Position numbers and translations under genes: made by a program. A stretch of DNA of 64,000 nt, from the NCBI GenBank assembly GCA_026008535.1, contig BRKX01000014.1:53431006-53495005 (forward strand), in the 5' to 3' direction. The DNA comes from Perilla frutescens (lineage: Eukaryota; Streptophyta; Magnoliopsida; Lamiales; Lamiaceae). Of this stretch, positions 1-11,477 are shown piece by piece. The notes beneath the pieces were generated by a model. The model saw only the letters and a program-made list of their open reading frames with translations, did no database searches and was not told where the DNA came from. Position 1 is the first letter of the stretch; each line of letters opens with the position of its first letter.

Positions 1-1819
1 AAAAATTGGAGAGCTTTTGTGGATCGAAATATGATGTGAACTGCAGGATAATGAAAATTGATGGGTGCTCTAATTATATGCTCAAAATATTCAACTTGGG
101 ATCCAATGTAAATTATGAATCATCAACCTTTTCTTTCATTTAATTTTAATTTATTATCTAGTTATTTGTAAAGTTACTAATCAGTACATTATTTGAACTG
201 TAGGTTTCTTTCTCTTTTCATGGATTGGAAGAGCTAACAATCTCGAATTATGAAGGCAGAATGAGTTTATTTTCATCTTCAATGGCCGCAAATATTCTTG
301 TCAGTCTCAGAAAATTAGAAATATCTTCTTGTAAAGAGATGGTAAAAGTGATTGAAGACGAGAAAGAGGAGGAGAATGTGGTGAGTAGTGGTGGTGCTCA
401 AACCACCACGACTATTCTATTTCCTAAATTGCAAGAACTGGTGTTGATTTCTTTAGAAAAATTGGTGACATTTTGCGAATGGAAATGTGACATTGAGTTG
501 CCTTCATTGAGGAAAGTAGACATTAGGTGGTGCTCTAATATGAAAATTTTCTCCCGGGGACTAATTACACCAAATTTAGAAACTGTCGAAATAGACAACT
601 GGTGCTGGAATAAAGTTTTGGAAAGTGGTGAAAAGGATTTGAATGACGCGTTGGAACAATGGTACTTGGCTCGACAGAAGGTAATTTATAATATATATAT
701 TCTTAATTATTTTCTATCTTAATTAATCAATGGCACGTGTGTCTAGCTACTAGCTTTGTTGATCCAAACAGATTGTATATATGTGTTAATAGAAACGTGG
801 AGGAATAATATAATATAATTGTGTGTATATATATATTTCATATTTGTGATGTTTTTCTAAATCTTAATTGAGACTTTCTTTCTCTCATCTCTCATTAAGG
901 AGATGACCTTATCAGTGACCTCATCCAACCCAACTTTCAAATAAAATATTAATTTCTCTCTCCTCCACATCCACAACCTCCAACTTTATATAATTTATAC
1001 TCCCATCAGTGACCTTCATCCAACACAACCTTCAAATAAAATATTAATTTTTTCTTTTTCTTCCAACCTACATAAAATATTTATCATTTTAGTTTTTTAA
1101 TAAGAACATGTTATTAAAATAATATTTTTCTCTTGCATTTTAAAAAATATTAATTAATTTATTAGAATTTTTTTAATTCATAATTATAAAAAATCTTAAT
1201 TAATTTATTATATATATTTTTGGAATTCATAATTACAAAAAAAAAAAACTTATATAATTATAAATTCATAATTTACTTGACAATAAAATAAAAATTACAA
1301 GAGTTAAAACAAAATAAAATAAATAGACAACAATGAAAACATGTAAAATTTTAAATTACATATTTAACTAGTGCCCAATTTATAAAAACATATTAATATG
1401 AGGCTCTATTTATAGATAAAAAAAATTATGAATTTTGGTGTATTTTAAAAAAAAATCAAATAACTATATAAAATATTTATATTTTAAATTAATGTATACA
1501 CATATATATAATTATGTGGCACCCTCTTTTAAATTAATGTATACACATATATATAATTATGTGGCACCCAATCAGAGGGTGCCACATGTCCAGCAATTGG
1601 GTCATGCAATGGAGTTGGCCAGCCGACTCAAGTCATCAATTTTCATGACTTTTTTTTTTCTCAAAATTTTGTCTCTTTGTGTTGACCTCTTGTAAGAAGT
1701 CACTAATGGGGGTAGCCTTATGCTCTAAACTGACTCACTCACTCATCCATTTTGGCATGCACTAATATAATCAGAAAAAACAAAAAGAAAAGGAAGCTTA
1801 TGACGACAACGACGACGAC

Positions 1820-1852
<33 letters not shown>

Positions 1853-2031
1853 GAATTGGAGGAGAAACAAAGGTAAAAACAATTAATTATTCGACCACAT
1901 GACTCACTAAATTAAGTTTTCTTCTATAAATTAACTCACTGATCCAATTTGGCACTAACATAATCAGGAAAACAACAACAGATGAAGATGAAGAAACAGA
2001 GAGTGAAATCGAGGAGAAACAAAATTCGTAA
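1..2031 (+). CDS. 3' end of an NLR (CC-NBS-LRR type) disease resistance gene, left-truncated by the window
   Basis: Four exons fit together in phase: 1-107, 204-680, 1775-1872 and 1968-2031 (TAA at 2029-2031), all with GT-AG borders. They give about 247 visible residues. The first two exons (35 and 159 codons) are leucine-rich repeats of the irregular kind seen in RPS2/At4g27190-like NLRs: FHGLEELTISNYEGR, SLRKLEISSCKEM, FPKLQELVLISLEKL and SLRKVDIRWCSNMK mark successive units, and DLNDALEQW is close to the usual end of the LRR domain. Exons 3 and 4 add a lysine-rich start, a run of about a dozen Asp encoded by GAC/GAT repeats, and a Glu-rich end (EIEEKQNS). The NB-ARC part must lie left of the window. 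Known role of the family: intracellular recognition of pathogen effectors. The LRR exons are secure; the join to exons 3-4 rests on splice phase only and needs RNA support. Confidence 0.68.
911..1053. repeat. Direct duplication in the NLR intron
   Basis: Two copies of a ~45-bp segment (911-954 and 1005-1053) share ATCAGTGACC, CATCCAAC and CTTTCAAATAAAATATTAAT. They lie in the long intron between NLR exons 2 and 3. No coding potential is seen. Confidence 0.6.
1482..1585. repeat. 45-bp tandem repeat ending in a hairpin
   Basis: Two near-identical copies of a 43-bp segment start at 1482 and 1527, each ending GTGGCACCC. The second copy is followed at once by AGGGTGCCAC, so GTGGCACCC and its complement can fold across a six-base loop. 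The region is inside the NLR intron; the short ORF across it is an accident of the duplication. Confidence 0.6.
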
Positions 2032-2856
2032 GCCAATTTCATTTCTTTGACTGGAATTTTCTTTAGTTTTCGTAATTTCATATGATCAGCTAGCACTGCA
2101 ACTTTATCTACCTAAATATATTGATTATTATGAATGAGTTTTGTATTGTAAGTAACATAGTTTTCAACTCTCATTTATTCTACGATAATATTATTATATT
2201 CTTTGAAATTGAAGAAATTGAATGTGATTATTTAAAAATATTTTATTGCAAAAACAAAAAATAAAGATTAATGCATCCAAAAGGTTTGACCCAGAATCCT
2301 TTCTCTAATTAATTAATTGACAAATAAACTTCAAGTATAAGTCATTTGATAAAAGCTGGTTTTGTATCTTCATTGTTGGGAGTTTGATGTTAAAATATAT
2401 CATGGACATATCTTTGGATGAATTCGCATTCTTTATACAAGATTTTAATTTTCATTTACTATGGTTGATTATTCCACAATTTTTTAAAAATTTAAATTCA
2501 ATTATTAGCCATAAAAGTTAACTATGATTCGTTATACTATAATAATTTTTATTTTTATAATATGCATCATTTTAATTAATAGTGAATTTGATAGTGCTCC
2601 GTCGCATATGAATGTGTTTACATTAGCACGTTGGATGTTCTGAAATATCCTTCAATCAAATAGTCATAATTTCTTAGATGAAAATTGACATGCTCTTTTG
2701 TTGAGAAACTAATTTCCAACCATATACGTCTCGTCATTTAATTATTTATCAATAAAAGTAGTTTTGCATGCTCCATTATCATATGGATGTGTTTATATTA
2801 GGAGTTTTGCATGCTCAATTATCATATGAAAGTAGTGTTTTTTTTCTCTTAATCAG

Positions 2857-2926
2857 GAAAACAACAAATCGAGTAGTAGAAGAAGAAGGAAGAAAGGGTG
2901 AAATAGAGGAGGAACAAAATTCATAA
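2857..2926 (+). CDS. Second possible terminal exon of the NLR gene (duplicate of 1968-2031)
   Basis: After an AATCAG acceptor identical to that of exon 4, this segment opens in the same phase (one base completing a codon) and reads KTTN..., a Glu-rich middle and EIEEEQNS before TAA at 2924-2926. The exon 4 version reads KTTT..., then EIEEKQNS and stop. Both can be joined to the donor at 1872 without breaking frame. It could be an alternative last exon, a duplicated relic, or part of an adjacent NLR copy. The intervening intron (2032-2856) shows no other coding signal. Confidence 0.45.
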
Positions 2927-3728
2927 TTCTTCAACATTATATATATGATGTGGTAGGCCGCTTTCATTTCTTTCATTGGAATTACATTTCTAAGTTTAAT
3001 TTTGCAATTTTATATGATCATCTAGCAGTAGCGCCAACAATTTTATCTACCTAAAATTTCAATTCTTAATAACAAAAGTTAACTAGGATTGGGTTATATT
3101 ATTTGAAAGTGAGCAATTTCATTATGATAATTTAAAAATATTTTATTTGATGCATCACATTTGTTCTCTTATTTGGTAACTGCGGTCATATTTGTATTTT
3201 ATGTTGTTGAAATCCCTTAATTCATTTTTTTCATATCGTGTGTGATTTGTTTATTTTATAGCCGGTATATTTTTCCTCTTCAATGATTTTCTATTCTTCA
3301 AGTTCTCATTTCATTTTATGTACGTTATTTTTTTTCTAAATTCTTCATTTTCTTTATTCTGACATTTTTTATTTTTTTTATTGGCTTTGGATTTTGGATT
3401 TCTATGGGGCTCATTTTCAGGTTTCTCGTATTTGTTGTTTCCTGGGCTTTTGAGATAGGATGATGGTTATTTCCCTTTTGATTTTGAAACTTTGTACTGT
3501 TCATTTTTATTCTAACAGTTTTCTACGTATTTATTCTTAAACGTTTTAATATATTAGAGGATACTCTTTTTCCTACTCGAGGGTTTTCCCACAAGATTTA
3601 CCTCGAGAGGTTTTAATGAGGTCCGGCTCTCCGGGGTTTCAATTTGTGATTTACGAGAGTTTTAGGTGTTGTTTGTTCTTTTTCGTTTTCCATTTATTTA
3701 TAAAAATCTTATTCGACTTACTTTAAAA
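2927..3728. other. AT-rich non-coding stretch
   Basis: About 800 bases downstream of the NLR tail exons with no gene, recognisable transposon end or RNA signal. Short pieces resemble the sequence just upstream of each tail exon, consistent with local duplication. Confidence 0.4.
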
Positions 3729-3897
3729 TAAAAGTGGTAATATGGCACAAAAGAGCAACACTCTGTCACTACATATTATGGAAACCAAAGGGGCTGAGGT
3801 TAACATAATTGTTAATATTGGAGAATTATTTTAATAATATACATTGTAAGGGAAATAGTATATACAATTTAAATTTTAATCATGCATAAATATAAGT
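3729..3897. repeat. 169-bp dispersed repeat, copy 1
   Basis: This segment matches 29978-30146 over 169 bases with only a handful of mismatches and no length change, in the same orientation. Shared anchors include GGCACAAAAGAGCAACACTC and GAAACCAAAGGGGCTGAGG. The match stops abruptly at both ends. No ORF, terminal inverted repeat or tRNA-like box is visible, so its class is unknown. Its high identity suggests a recent shared origin. Confidence 0.8.
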
Positions 3898-4241
3898 TTC
3901 TTAAAGATTATGTTTTAGCCTATTGTTGCAAATTATTTCATATTTTACAATTTTTAACACACTTCCTCCTAATTTTACCCCTATAAAATCTCTTTCATTA
4001 AATATGTTGAGGAAATTAAGGAGGAATATAGAAGCATAAAGATCTCTCTAAGAGATAAGGAAAATATCACTTCATGGGGAGAGAATGTAAATTTGTCACA
4101 TTTTTTTAATTTTTAATTTTTGTTGCAAAACTTAAAACATCAATCTTTATGAAAATGAGATCGAAAGTAACTAATTCATACAGCAAAGTTTAAATTAAGA
4201 TTAGAGGATCCATATATAAAAATTTTATTCGAGTTTAACCA

Positions 4242-4245
<4 letters not shown>

Positions 4246-4276
<31 letters not shown>

Positions 4277-4278
4277 TA
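4246..4278. repeat. (TATG)n microsatellite
   Basis: Seven or more tandem TATG units in AT-rich intergenic sequence. Confidence 0.9.
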
Positions 4279-4445
4279 TTTAATACATACATGTTATATA
4301 TCAATTCGAGATATGAAAGAAAAATTCAATTTAGAATATTAATGATTGAATATTGATATATCGTAATATGTATATATACTTTAATTTTCTGTTGTTTTCA
4401 ATGAAAATTTTATTAAAAAATAAGTCAAGCATGACAATTTTATGA

Positions 4446-4513
4446 CTTGGTTGGTAGAGTGCATAGATAAACTCGTGGTTCGATAATCACGAGTTCGAAT
4501 CCTCACCAACTAA
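4446..4513 (+). repeat. tRNA-like segment, possible SINE head
   Basis: The sequence has a D-arm-like GGTTGGTAGAG (A box), then GAGTTCGAATCC (B box) about 45 bases on, at tRNA spacing. The acceptor and T stems do not pair well, so it is not a functional tRNA. A tRNA-derived SINE remnant or a dead tRNA pseudogene is most likely. I see no poly-A tail or clear target duplication. Confidence 0.4.
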
Positions 4514-4556
4514 CGTCTCCTTAGACCCTATTGCATTAGATTGTAAATTTACGTAC

Positions 4557-4788
4557 CGTCGCCATTGTCGTTGCCATGTAGAATGATGAGGACATACTTG
4601 ATGAACGGAATCAATGTTATTGTGTACAAAATCAACGACAAAACTCCGATGATATCCTCGTAGTGTTTGATTTCGTCGGTGAAAGTGCTCGAGAAAACGT
4701 ACAACGGCGACGTGCCGATGTTGCCGTACACCACTCCGATGCTCTGGAATGCCAGCTGCAACACCGCCGCCCACCCGACGGCGCCGCC
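4557..4788 (-). pseudogene. HAK/KUP: Orphan exon of a HAK/KUP/KT potassium transporter
   Basis: Read on the minus strand from an acceptor at 4790-4789 to a GT donor at 4556, the exon is 232 nt and open. It encodes LQLAFQSIGVVYGNIGTSPLYVF, the conserved first transmembrane region of plant HAK/KUP K+ transporters (usual GVVYGDIGTSP, here Asp to Asn), then SSTFTDEIKHYEDIIGVLSL, a second hydrophobic segment and HGNDNGDG, which normally leads into the third membrane helix. No later exon is found between here and the window's left part, and a full transporter needs about 700 further residues. It is therefore a fragment, by capture or decay. The family assignment is firm; the cause of truncation is inferred. 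Confidence 0.75.
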
Positions 4789-4895
4789 CTACCATAAAAG
4801 AAAGAAAGAAAAATGGTTAACCATGGCGGAGTAGAGAGCGATTCCGGCGAACAATGGTGGTGGAGCCGTGGTGGTGGCGGCCGCCGATGCTAGAG

Positions 4896-4896
<1 letters not shown>

Positions 4897-4970
<74 letters not shown>
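4897..4970. repeat. Compound (TA)n(GA)n microsatellite
   Basis: A run of TA units (about 4897-4934) passes directly into GA units (to 4970). It is likely length-variable. Confidence 0.95.
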
Positions 4971-4973
<3 letters not shown>

Positions 4974-5906
4974 GCAACTGGGGAACTAGTGGAGTCGGGT
5001 GGGGGAGTTTGATGAAAGTCTCACACATGTAGCGCCCAATCCAAGGAGTAAAGATTCTCTAGTATTAACTTTATGTATTACCTGTGTATTAAAATATTAA
5101 AATTATATATTGTTAATAATATTTTTATGAAAAAAATTTATTTTATTATAACCAATCATAATTAATATTTATTTCTAAAAATTAAAATTTTAAAAAATTA
5201 TATACTTTAAGTTTGAAATAATCAACCCCAAAAATCAATTATATTAACTAAAAATTAAATTTTAAAGATTAAAAAATAATTATAAACCCTAAATGGGTGG
5301 AATAAATCCTAAATAAGATTGTAAAATTATACTAAACCTAAAGAAATTAAAGTTGAAGAAAAAAATGAAAGAAAACGTAATAATTTTAAGGGTTAGTAGT
5401 AGTACACAGTTGGTATACACAAGTTGGGACTAAAGGATCTCAAGTGCAATCTAAGATGTCATTGCTCTTTAAAAAAAAACTTAAAAAATATAATAATCAT
5501 AATTTGATTTTTTTTATTCAATTTATTATAAAAATATATTAAATTAAAGAGTTTTCATACGTTTTCATTTAAGATCCATACTGAATATGTTTGTTCGAAC
5601 AAAAATTGATAAAAAAATAATAAAAAAAATAAAAACATTTTCAACGCATATACAAATTGTAAATGTCAGACATTGATCGTATGGTATCACAAAATTGCTC
5701 ATATCTTGTATTTATATTATTAATATGAAGAAAAAAAGATTACACAATATCTAACTCTGAACGCCAAGTTACTTTCATAGAAAAATGGTAAAAATATGGG
5801 CTATGTACAGTTGAAAAGTTGGTCGAGTCCATAATTTAGTTTGGTTTCTAAATTCCCACTTGGAGATTAAATCTATGATTTAGATTGGTTTATGTCTTAT
5901 TAATTC
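4971..5906. other. AT-rich intergenic sequence
   Basis: No gene is seen. The part 5090-5400 resembles the interior of the MULE at 34010-35576 and the segment at 49560-49740 (wording such as AATCAACC, ATTATAAACCCTAA), so it may be a decayed relative of that family. Confidence 0.35.
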
Positions 5907-5907
5907 A

Positions 5908-5936
5908 CTAGTATTTCTCCTGTGCGATGCACAAAT
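5908..5936 (-). mobile_element. Helitron-like 3' terminus
   Basis: On the minus strand the sequence has a short hairpin, TGTGC-ATC-GCACA, followed after about ten bases by CTAG and a flanking T. This is the usual layout of a plant Helitron 3' end (stem-loop, then CTRR, inserted next to T). The body would extend to the right; the matching 5' TC end was not identified. Confidence 0.5.
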
Positions 5937-6292
5937 AATAATTATTTTTTAGATCTGTAATACTATGATTATTTTTGAAAAAATAATAAAATGATATGCA
6001 CATGCATGCATTGATTAATTAGATTATAAGATCACAACAATTATAATCTACACCATCGTGGAAAATGCAAAATAAAAATAAAGAAAATTTACAACAATAA
6101 GTGCTAAGACTGTTGTCTATTAGCTCAAAATAAAAATAAGGAAAATTTACAACAAAAATTGTTGTTTAAAATATAATTGTTAAATCGTGTGATAGACAAC
6201 GATTTATACCAAAAATGTTGTCTACTACACAATTTTACCTTAATATATGTATAGAGAGAGATGCTCTTGAATCTCGATTGCAAAATTATTTA

Positions 6293-9200
6293 TGTAACGA
6301 CCGTTCTTAAAAATCTTTAATTATTTTTTTTTATTTTAGTTTCGTCGTTACTTTAAATCAAATATTTTATTTTTATTTTTAAAGTGCATTGCCAACAGAG
6401 AAATTTTGAATTTAAAATTTAAAATTACTCATAATGAAATAAGACACTGAATAAGATATGTAAAGCCACAAATCCATAAGGAATTAAATAAATTATACTC
6501 CAATAAGTATTTTAAAAATCTGAAAACTAAATAATAATAATAATAATAATATTAATAATAATAATAATTCCATCATCAGAATTACTCAATCACACGTTCA
6601 TTTTAACTGCAAGACAGTTTCTTCATATCAAAAAGCTTTCATTTCAAACCAATCGATCATTCGAACCATCAAAATATTATGAGAAACACTCTTCGATTCA
6701 ACAATGAAGTTTTTTCTTCTCTGTTCATACCAAATTTCCTAATTGAACGCCATCTTTCAATATCTGAAGCAAGGAGAAAATAACTACCAATTAGTTCAAG
6801 AAGCATTTTGAGATAAATGTAGAAATTGAAGTATCAAACAAAAAAATTCCAAGTCAGGTATTCACTCGAACAAAGTTTCCATCTAGTTTCTGGATATTAT
6901 CCTTTTTCATACATTCATTTTTTCCCCTTCTTCTACATCAGCGAATTTGGAAACACTCTAATTCGACCAGAGAAAAAGAGTTCAGCCACTATAATAACTG
7001 GTAAGCCTTCAATAATTTCAACGAGATCCTGCATCAAGTCACTGTATTTTGTTTCTCAATCTTCATAAATATTAACAGAAAAGTTAATTTAAAATAGATA
7101 GAAATATTCAAGTTATACAGTACCTGTAGTATCTCTATTTTGTTATCTTCATCAGATCAACCCAGGAATGCCAATCTTCAATTTCATTTTCTGCTGATAA
7201 TTAGACTTCAAACTCAGAATAATAGATGTGCTTCCCGTACATAATTTAATTCATCTCTCTTGAAAGTCAATGGAAACCCATCAATAATTAGAACTTTAGT
7301 CTATAATTACTCGCATCCCTACTAGTAATTAGGTTGTTTATTGAGTTATTTTGATATGGAAGAATATGATTTAGGGAGAAATCGGTAGAGGTCGAAGTAA
7401 GAAAAGAGGAAAGAAAGAGACAGAAGAGTAACAGAGGTTGAAGCAGATGGAATTAAAGAGAGAGAGAATCGGCGGTGGAAAGATGTAGGAAATAGGGATT
7501 TTGGTAATTTAATTCTTTATACATATTGTGTAGGTAAATACGTAAACCTAATTGATTGGCTATTTATTTATTGGCATCAAATCCTTTAATAATAATAGTC
7601 AAATAATAAAGCTGATGTGTGGCATCCAAATCACGATAATTAGAGATGAGTTTTAGAGAGAGAAATGGTAAAGTTAGGGATTTACCGATTTAAGAAAAGG
7701 ATATTGATTTGGGAATTCTATTCTTAAACATAGTTTGTTAATTCAATTATGTACACAAATTCCGAGGTCATTAATTCTTAGGTTATTAATAGTCTGCCTC
7801 CGATCCCCATAACCTTTAATTAGTATTTAAATAATAAAACTATTGTATTACATTAATTATTCAAGGCACAAATATTAATCGAAATGATATATTAAATTCT
7901 GCTTAACATAATCATATAATTTTTCTATAGATAATCGAAGTTTCTGATTATTTTTAAAAAAAAACTTCTAATCATTTACTTAAATTAAGTATTTAATATC
8001 TTAATAAATATAACTATGTAATAAAATTAAATTGAATTCTCTGTTAGGCAAAACCGTGTTACTTCCTGCAAGTTCTAACATTCTGCATTGAAAAGTCGAG
8101 TCAAAAGTCTTCAAAGTAAAGGTGGGGAATTTTATACGCACGTGATATTTATTATCCATTATATATTATGCTTGTGATTTATTGTTCGACTGAGTGTTTA
8201 TATGAAAGTGAAAATTAAAGTATGCCAGGGACCGTTCATAGGTCTAGGACCGAAAAAGTTGTCCTTGGATTGCCCACCGTGCATGTGTATATGCATATAC
8301 TTGTTCAGAGACCGTTAATAGGTCTGAGGCCGTGATAAGTTGCCTTTGGGCTGACTCCGCTGATAATCGGGATTTTAGTGCTTCTTTTGACTGCAACTTA
8401 GGGCTATTTCAATACCATTTTATAAACCAATTGTATATTTTTGATGTCCAAACCCATATTTTATTCAGGTACAAATTCCAGGTGAGTTAGAGAAGAAAAC
8501 CAAATATCAAGGTACAGACGCGGGCCAGAGCACGAGCAAGGGCGCGACCCGAAGTGACTCGGGCCCGAAGCCGTGTGTCGAGAACCGCAGGTGCGAGCCA
8601 CAACACGATCGCAGGTGCGAGTCCGATCGCGCCAGGTGGCGCAACCCATAGCGCGACCGCTGGCGCGACCGCCTGGTCGCGTCCGAGACTGTTTCGCACG
8701 TTGACTTGGCGCGATCTACAGCGCGAGCACGGGCGCGACCGAGCCCGTGTCGCGCCCAAGTGCCCTGTTTTGCGTGCCTTATCTGCTCCTTTCCACTCTA
8801 ATTTACTTAGACAATTTTTGTAGAAGAAAGGACACAGCTCTTGCAACACTTAGAGAAGAGAGGACTACTATTCCATTCCCAAAACCCTTGCTCTTCCAAA
8901 AACATTGTAAAAAGAGGGGAAAATCATAGAATTAGTGGAGGATAGGGCATTTGGCTTGGAAGAGGAGTTCTTGATCTTGAAGAGTTGAAGTGGAAGGATA
9001 TTGTGGATATCTTTTGTATATCATATTGGTTTAATCTTATCTCTACCTATCTTTAATTACAAGTATTGTTATTTTGATTCCAAAAGCATGAGTAGCTAAT
9101 CTCTTATGGTTTTGGGGTGTTGGATTCTTTGATGATTGGTGTTTGAAGTGAATGTATGAAGAATGTATCTTTCCCTTTTTAAATCTTATGGATCAATGTG

Positions 9201-10326
9201 TTGATTGTTGAATGTATTTGGGTGGCCTCTATTTATATTCATGTGTTACTTAATGTGTGATTAGGTTTGCTCATTATGTTTGTGTAATTGATCCATGAGA
9301 CATTTTACTTGTATTTAGAGATATGTATGAGTATTAGGCTTGTCAATGGTGATTTTGGATCTTGGAAGGCTTGAGTGATTTATTTACTAGAGATAGTGAT
9401 GGTTTACACTTGCTTGTAGGCTAGGTGTTTGAGAAAATGCCTAGATGATCCTTGCCCAAATCATGATTGAAGAGAGGAGAGTTATGTGATTCATATGGTA
9501 GTTAGAACACCTTGACTTAGGATCTAGTACCCTAGAACCCTTCCTTTTATTACCAAATTAAATCTCTCATTTAATTTATCTTTTAGTTTGCATTTAAAAG
9601 AGCTTGTGGTATTTGATTTATTTGGAACAAAACATTTACAAATGAAATGATGTTTGTTTAGATAGTAAATGTAACTTGAGTCAACATTACTTGCATTATT
9701 AAGATCATAACTCATATTCCTTGTGGTTCGACTCGTATCATTTCTTGCTACATTCGTGTACACTTGCACATGACACGATCTATAATTTAAGGTATAAAAT
9801 ACCCGATCAAGTTTTTGACTCCGCACTGTTCAAACAATTATTATTATGTGACATGGCATGAATGTCTGAATATGAGTTACTCGTTTAATATATTTTGGAT
9901 AATGCGTATTCTCCACTGAGTGTATTCGTTATACTCATCCCATTACCATAATATTTCAGGTTGAGGAGTTCAGTGATGGTGATATGGAGATGGATGTGAA
10001 CTAAGTTTTTATTTAAATATTTAAGTTATTAGACTTGTTTAATTTCTAAACTTTTAGTTGATGTTATGCTTTGTTCGATTGTGGATTTCTAACTTTAATT
10101 TAAAATATTTAGGAGTTTAAACTGTTAAAATCGCTTCCGCTCTATGTCTTTTGAATGGTTATGTTGTTATGGTATTTGCTTGAAATGAGTTTATCAAAAT
10201 ATTATTATTATGGGGTTAAGTATAGGTTTTTCTTCCATATTTGAGAATATGTTCCAAATTATCTTTTTACATGTTATTTTCTATAAAATAAATTGCATTT
10301 TATGTTTATAAAATTAGGGTGTTACA
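6293..10326 (+). mobile_element. Solo LTR, Tekay-like Ty3/gypsy (D), with a nested LTR
   Basis: Starts TGTAACGACC and ends GGGTGTTACA, the inverted LTR tips typical of Tekay/Del-type LTRs, and is flanked by a perfect 5-bp target duplication ATTTA (6288-6292 and 10327-10331). There is no internal gag-pol, so it is a solo LTR left by LTR-LTR recombination. Taking out the nested insertion leaves about 2.57 kb. Its 3' half (8050-8360 plus 9825-10326) matches the inverted solo LTR at 19559-20345. ORFs inside are not genes. Confidence 0.85.
8353..9824 (+). mobile_element. Nested LTR inside solo LTR D
   Basis: The homologous LTR at 19.5-21.6 kb runs straight through this point, so the extra 1.46 kb is an insertion. 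It starts TGATAATCGGG (8361) and ends CCCGATCA (9809), LTR-like inverted tips. It is followed by AGTTTTT and then a second copy of GACTCCGC (8353-8360 and 9817-9824). AGTTTTTG is reminiscent of the leader before the primer-binding site of some plant Ty3 elements. A GC-rich block (8515-8770) full of CGCGACC-type motifs lies inside and produces several spurious ORFs. Probably one LTR plus a few leader bases after deletion of the rest. Confidence 0.7.
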
Positions 10327-10439
10327 ATTTATTTGATAAATAAATTCATTTTTATTTAAGAAAAAGATAATACTATCCGGTCGGACTCTTCTACCTGGAA
10401 AAAGCGTATTAATAATTGTTCAATTCACATTTCTTAATA

Positions 10440-11400
10440 GTTTAATCATGATAATTAGTACCATGTCACAACTAAAAACTATTAATTATTATTAGATGAT
10501 AAACTATTGACACATATATTATAGTATGATGTCGCAACATATTATTACAAATTAAATTATTATTGGAGTATATATACTATAATATTGTGTCACAAACGAA
10601 CCATTTTCAATTATCTAGTATAATAATGACGTGACATAACATTGTTAGTTACTATTGGATTATATAATACTATGGTGTCATAACTTAGCATTATTACTTA
10701 TTATTTAATTATATTATAGTATGATATATATCACAACTTAGTACTATGAATAATTATCAATTATATTTTATAATATGGCGTATCGCAACTTAATATTATA
10801 AATTATTATCAACTTATATTCTATAGTACCGTGGACGCATTTTTTATTTTATCTTTTTGAAAATTTTCATCGTTAAATCACCCTTTTTTTTTCTTTTTGT
10901 TAACACTATCAATTATTAACTTAATTGCAACTAAATATTATTATATATTATTAGATTATATAGTATAATATGGTCTCAGAACTTTGTATTATAAACCATT
11001 ATTGCTTTGTATATTGTAGTATAATTTCAAAATTTAATATTATAGTATGATATCACAATTTAATATTACAAATTATTTGAGTTATATGTTATATGTAGTA
11101 AGATGTCATGACTCAATATAATGAATTATTGTTGGCTTAGGCTTAGATAATATAGTATGTGGTCACAATTGAATATTATTAATCATTATTGGATCATATT
11201 CTATTATATGGTATCATATACATATTACTAATATGAATTATTATTGACTCAATTATATCTTATAGTATGATGTCGCCATTTAATATCCTTGGATTATACA
11301 TTATAATATGATGTCAGAACTTAATATTATGGATTATTATTGACTATATATTATAGCGTGTGTAAATACAGTATATATAATGTCATAACTTAAATATCAT
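10440..11400. repeat. Degenerate AT-rich tandem repeat tract
   Basis: Nearly 1 kb built from diverged units around 50-60 bp, with the recurring core ATAGTATGATGTCACAAC then TTAATATTATAAATTATTAT. More than ten cores can be followed by eye. It has no coding potential. It could be an old minisatellite or the subterminal repeat region of a DNA transposon. Confidence 0.6.
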
Positions 11401-11477
11401 ATAAGTTTCAGAAGGATTGATGTTTAGTCTTTTAATTTTATTTTATATTATTTGATGTTTTATATTTTTTAACACTC

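Noticed and set aside
4446..4513. Functional tRNA gene
   Set aside because: A and B boxes are present but acceptor and T stems do not pair and no RNA polymerase III terminator context was convincing.
8461..8929. Five overlapping ORFs rich in Ala/Arg on both strands
   Set aside because: Caused by the CGCGACC-rich block inside the nested LTR; no frame is favoured and none resembles a protein family.
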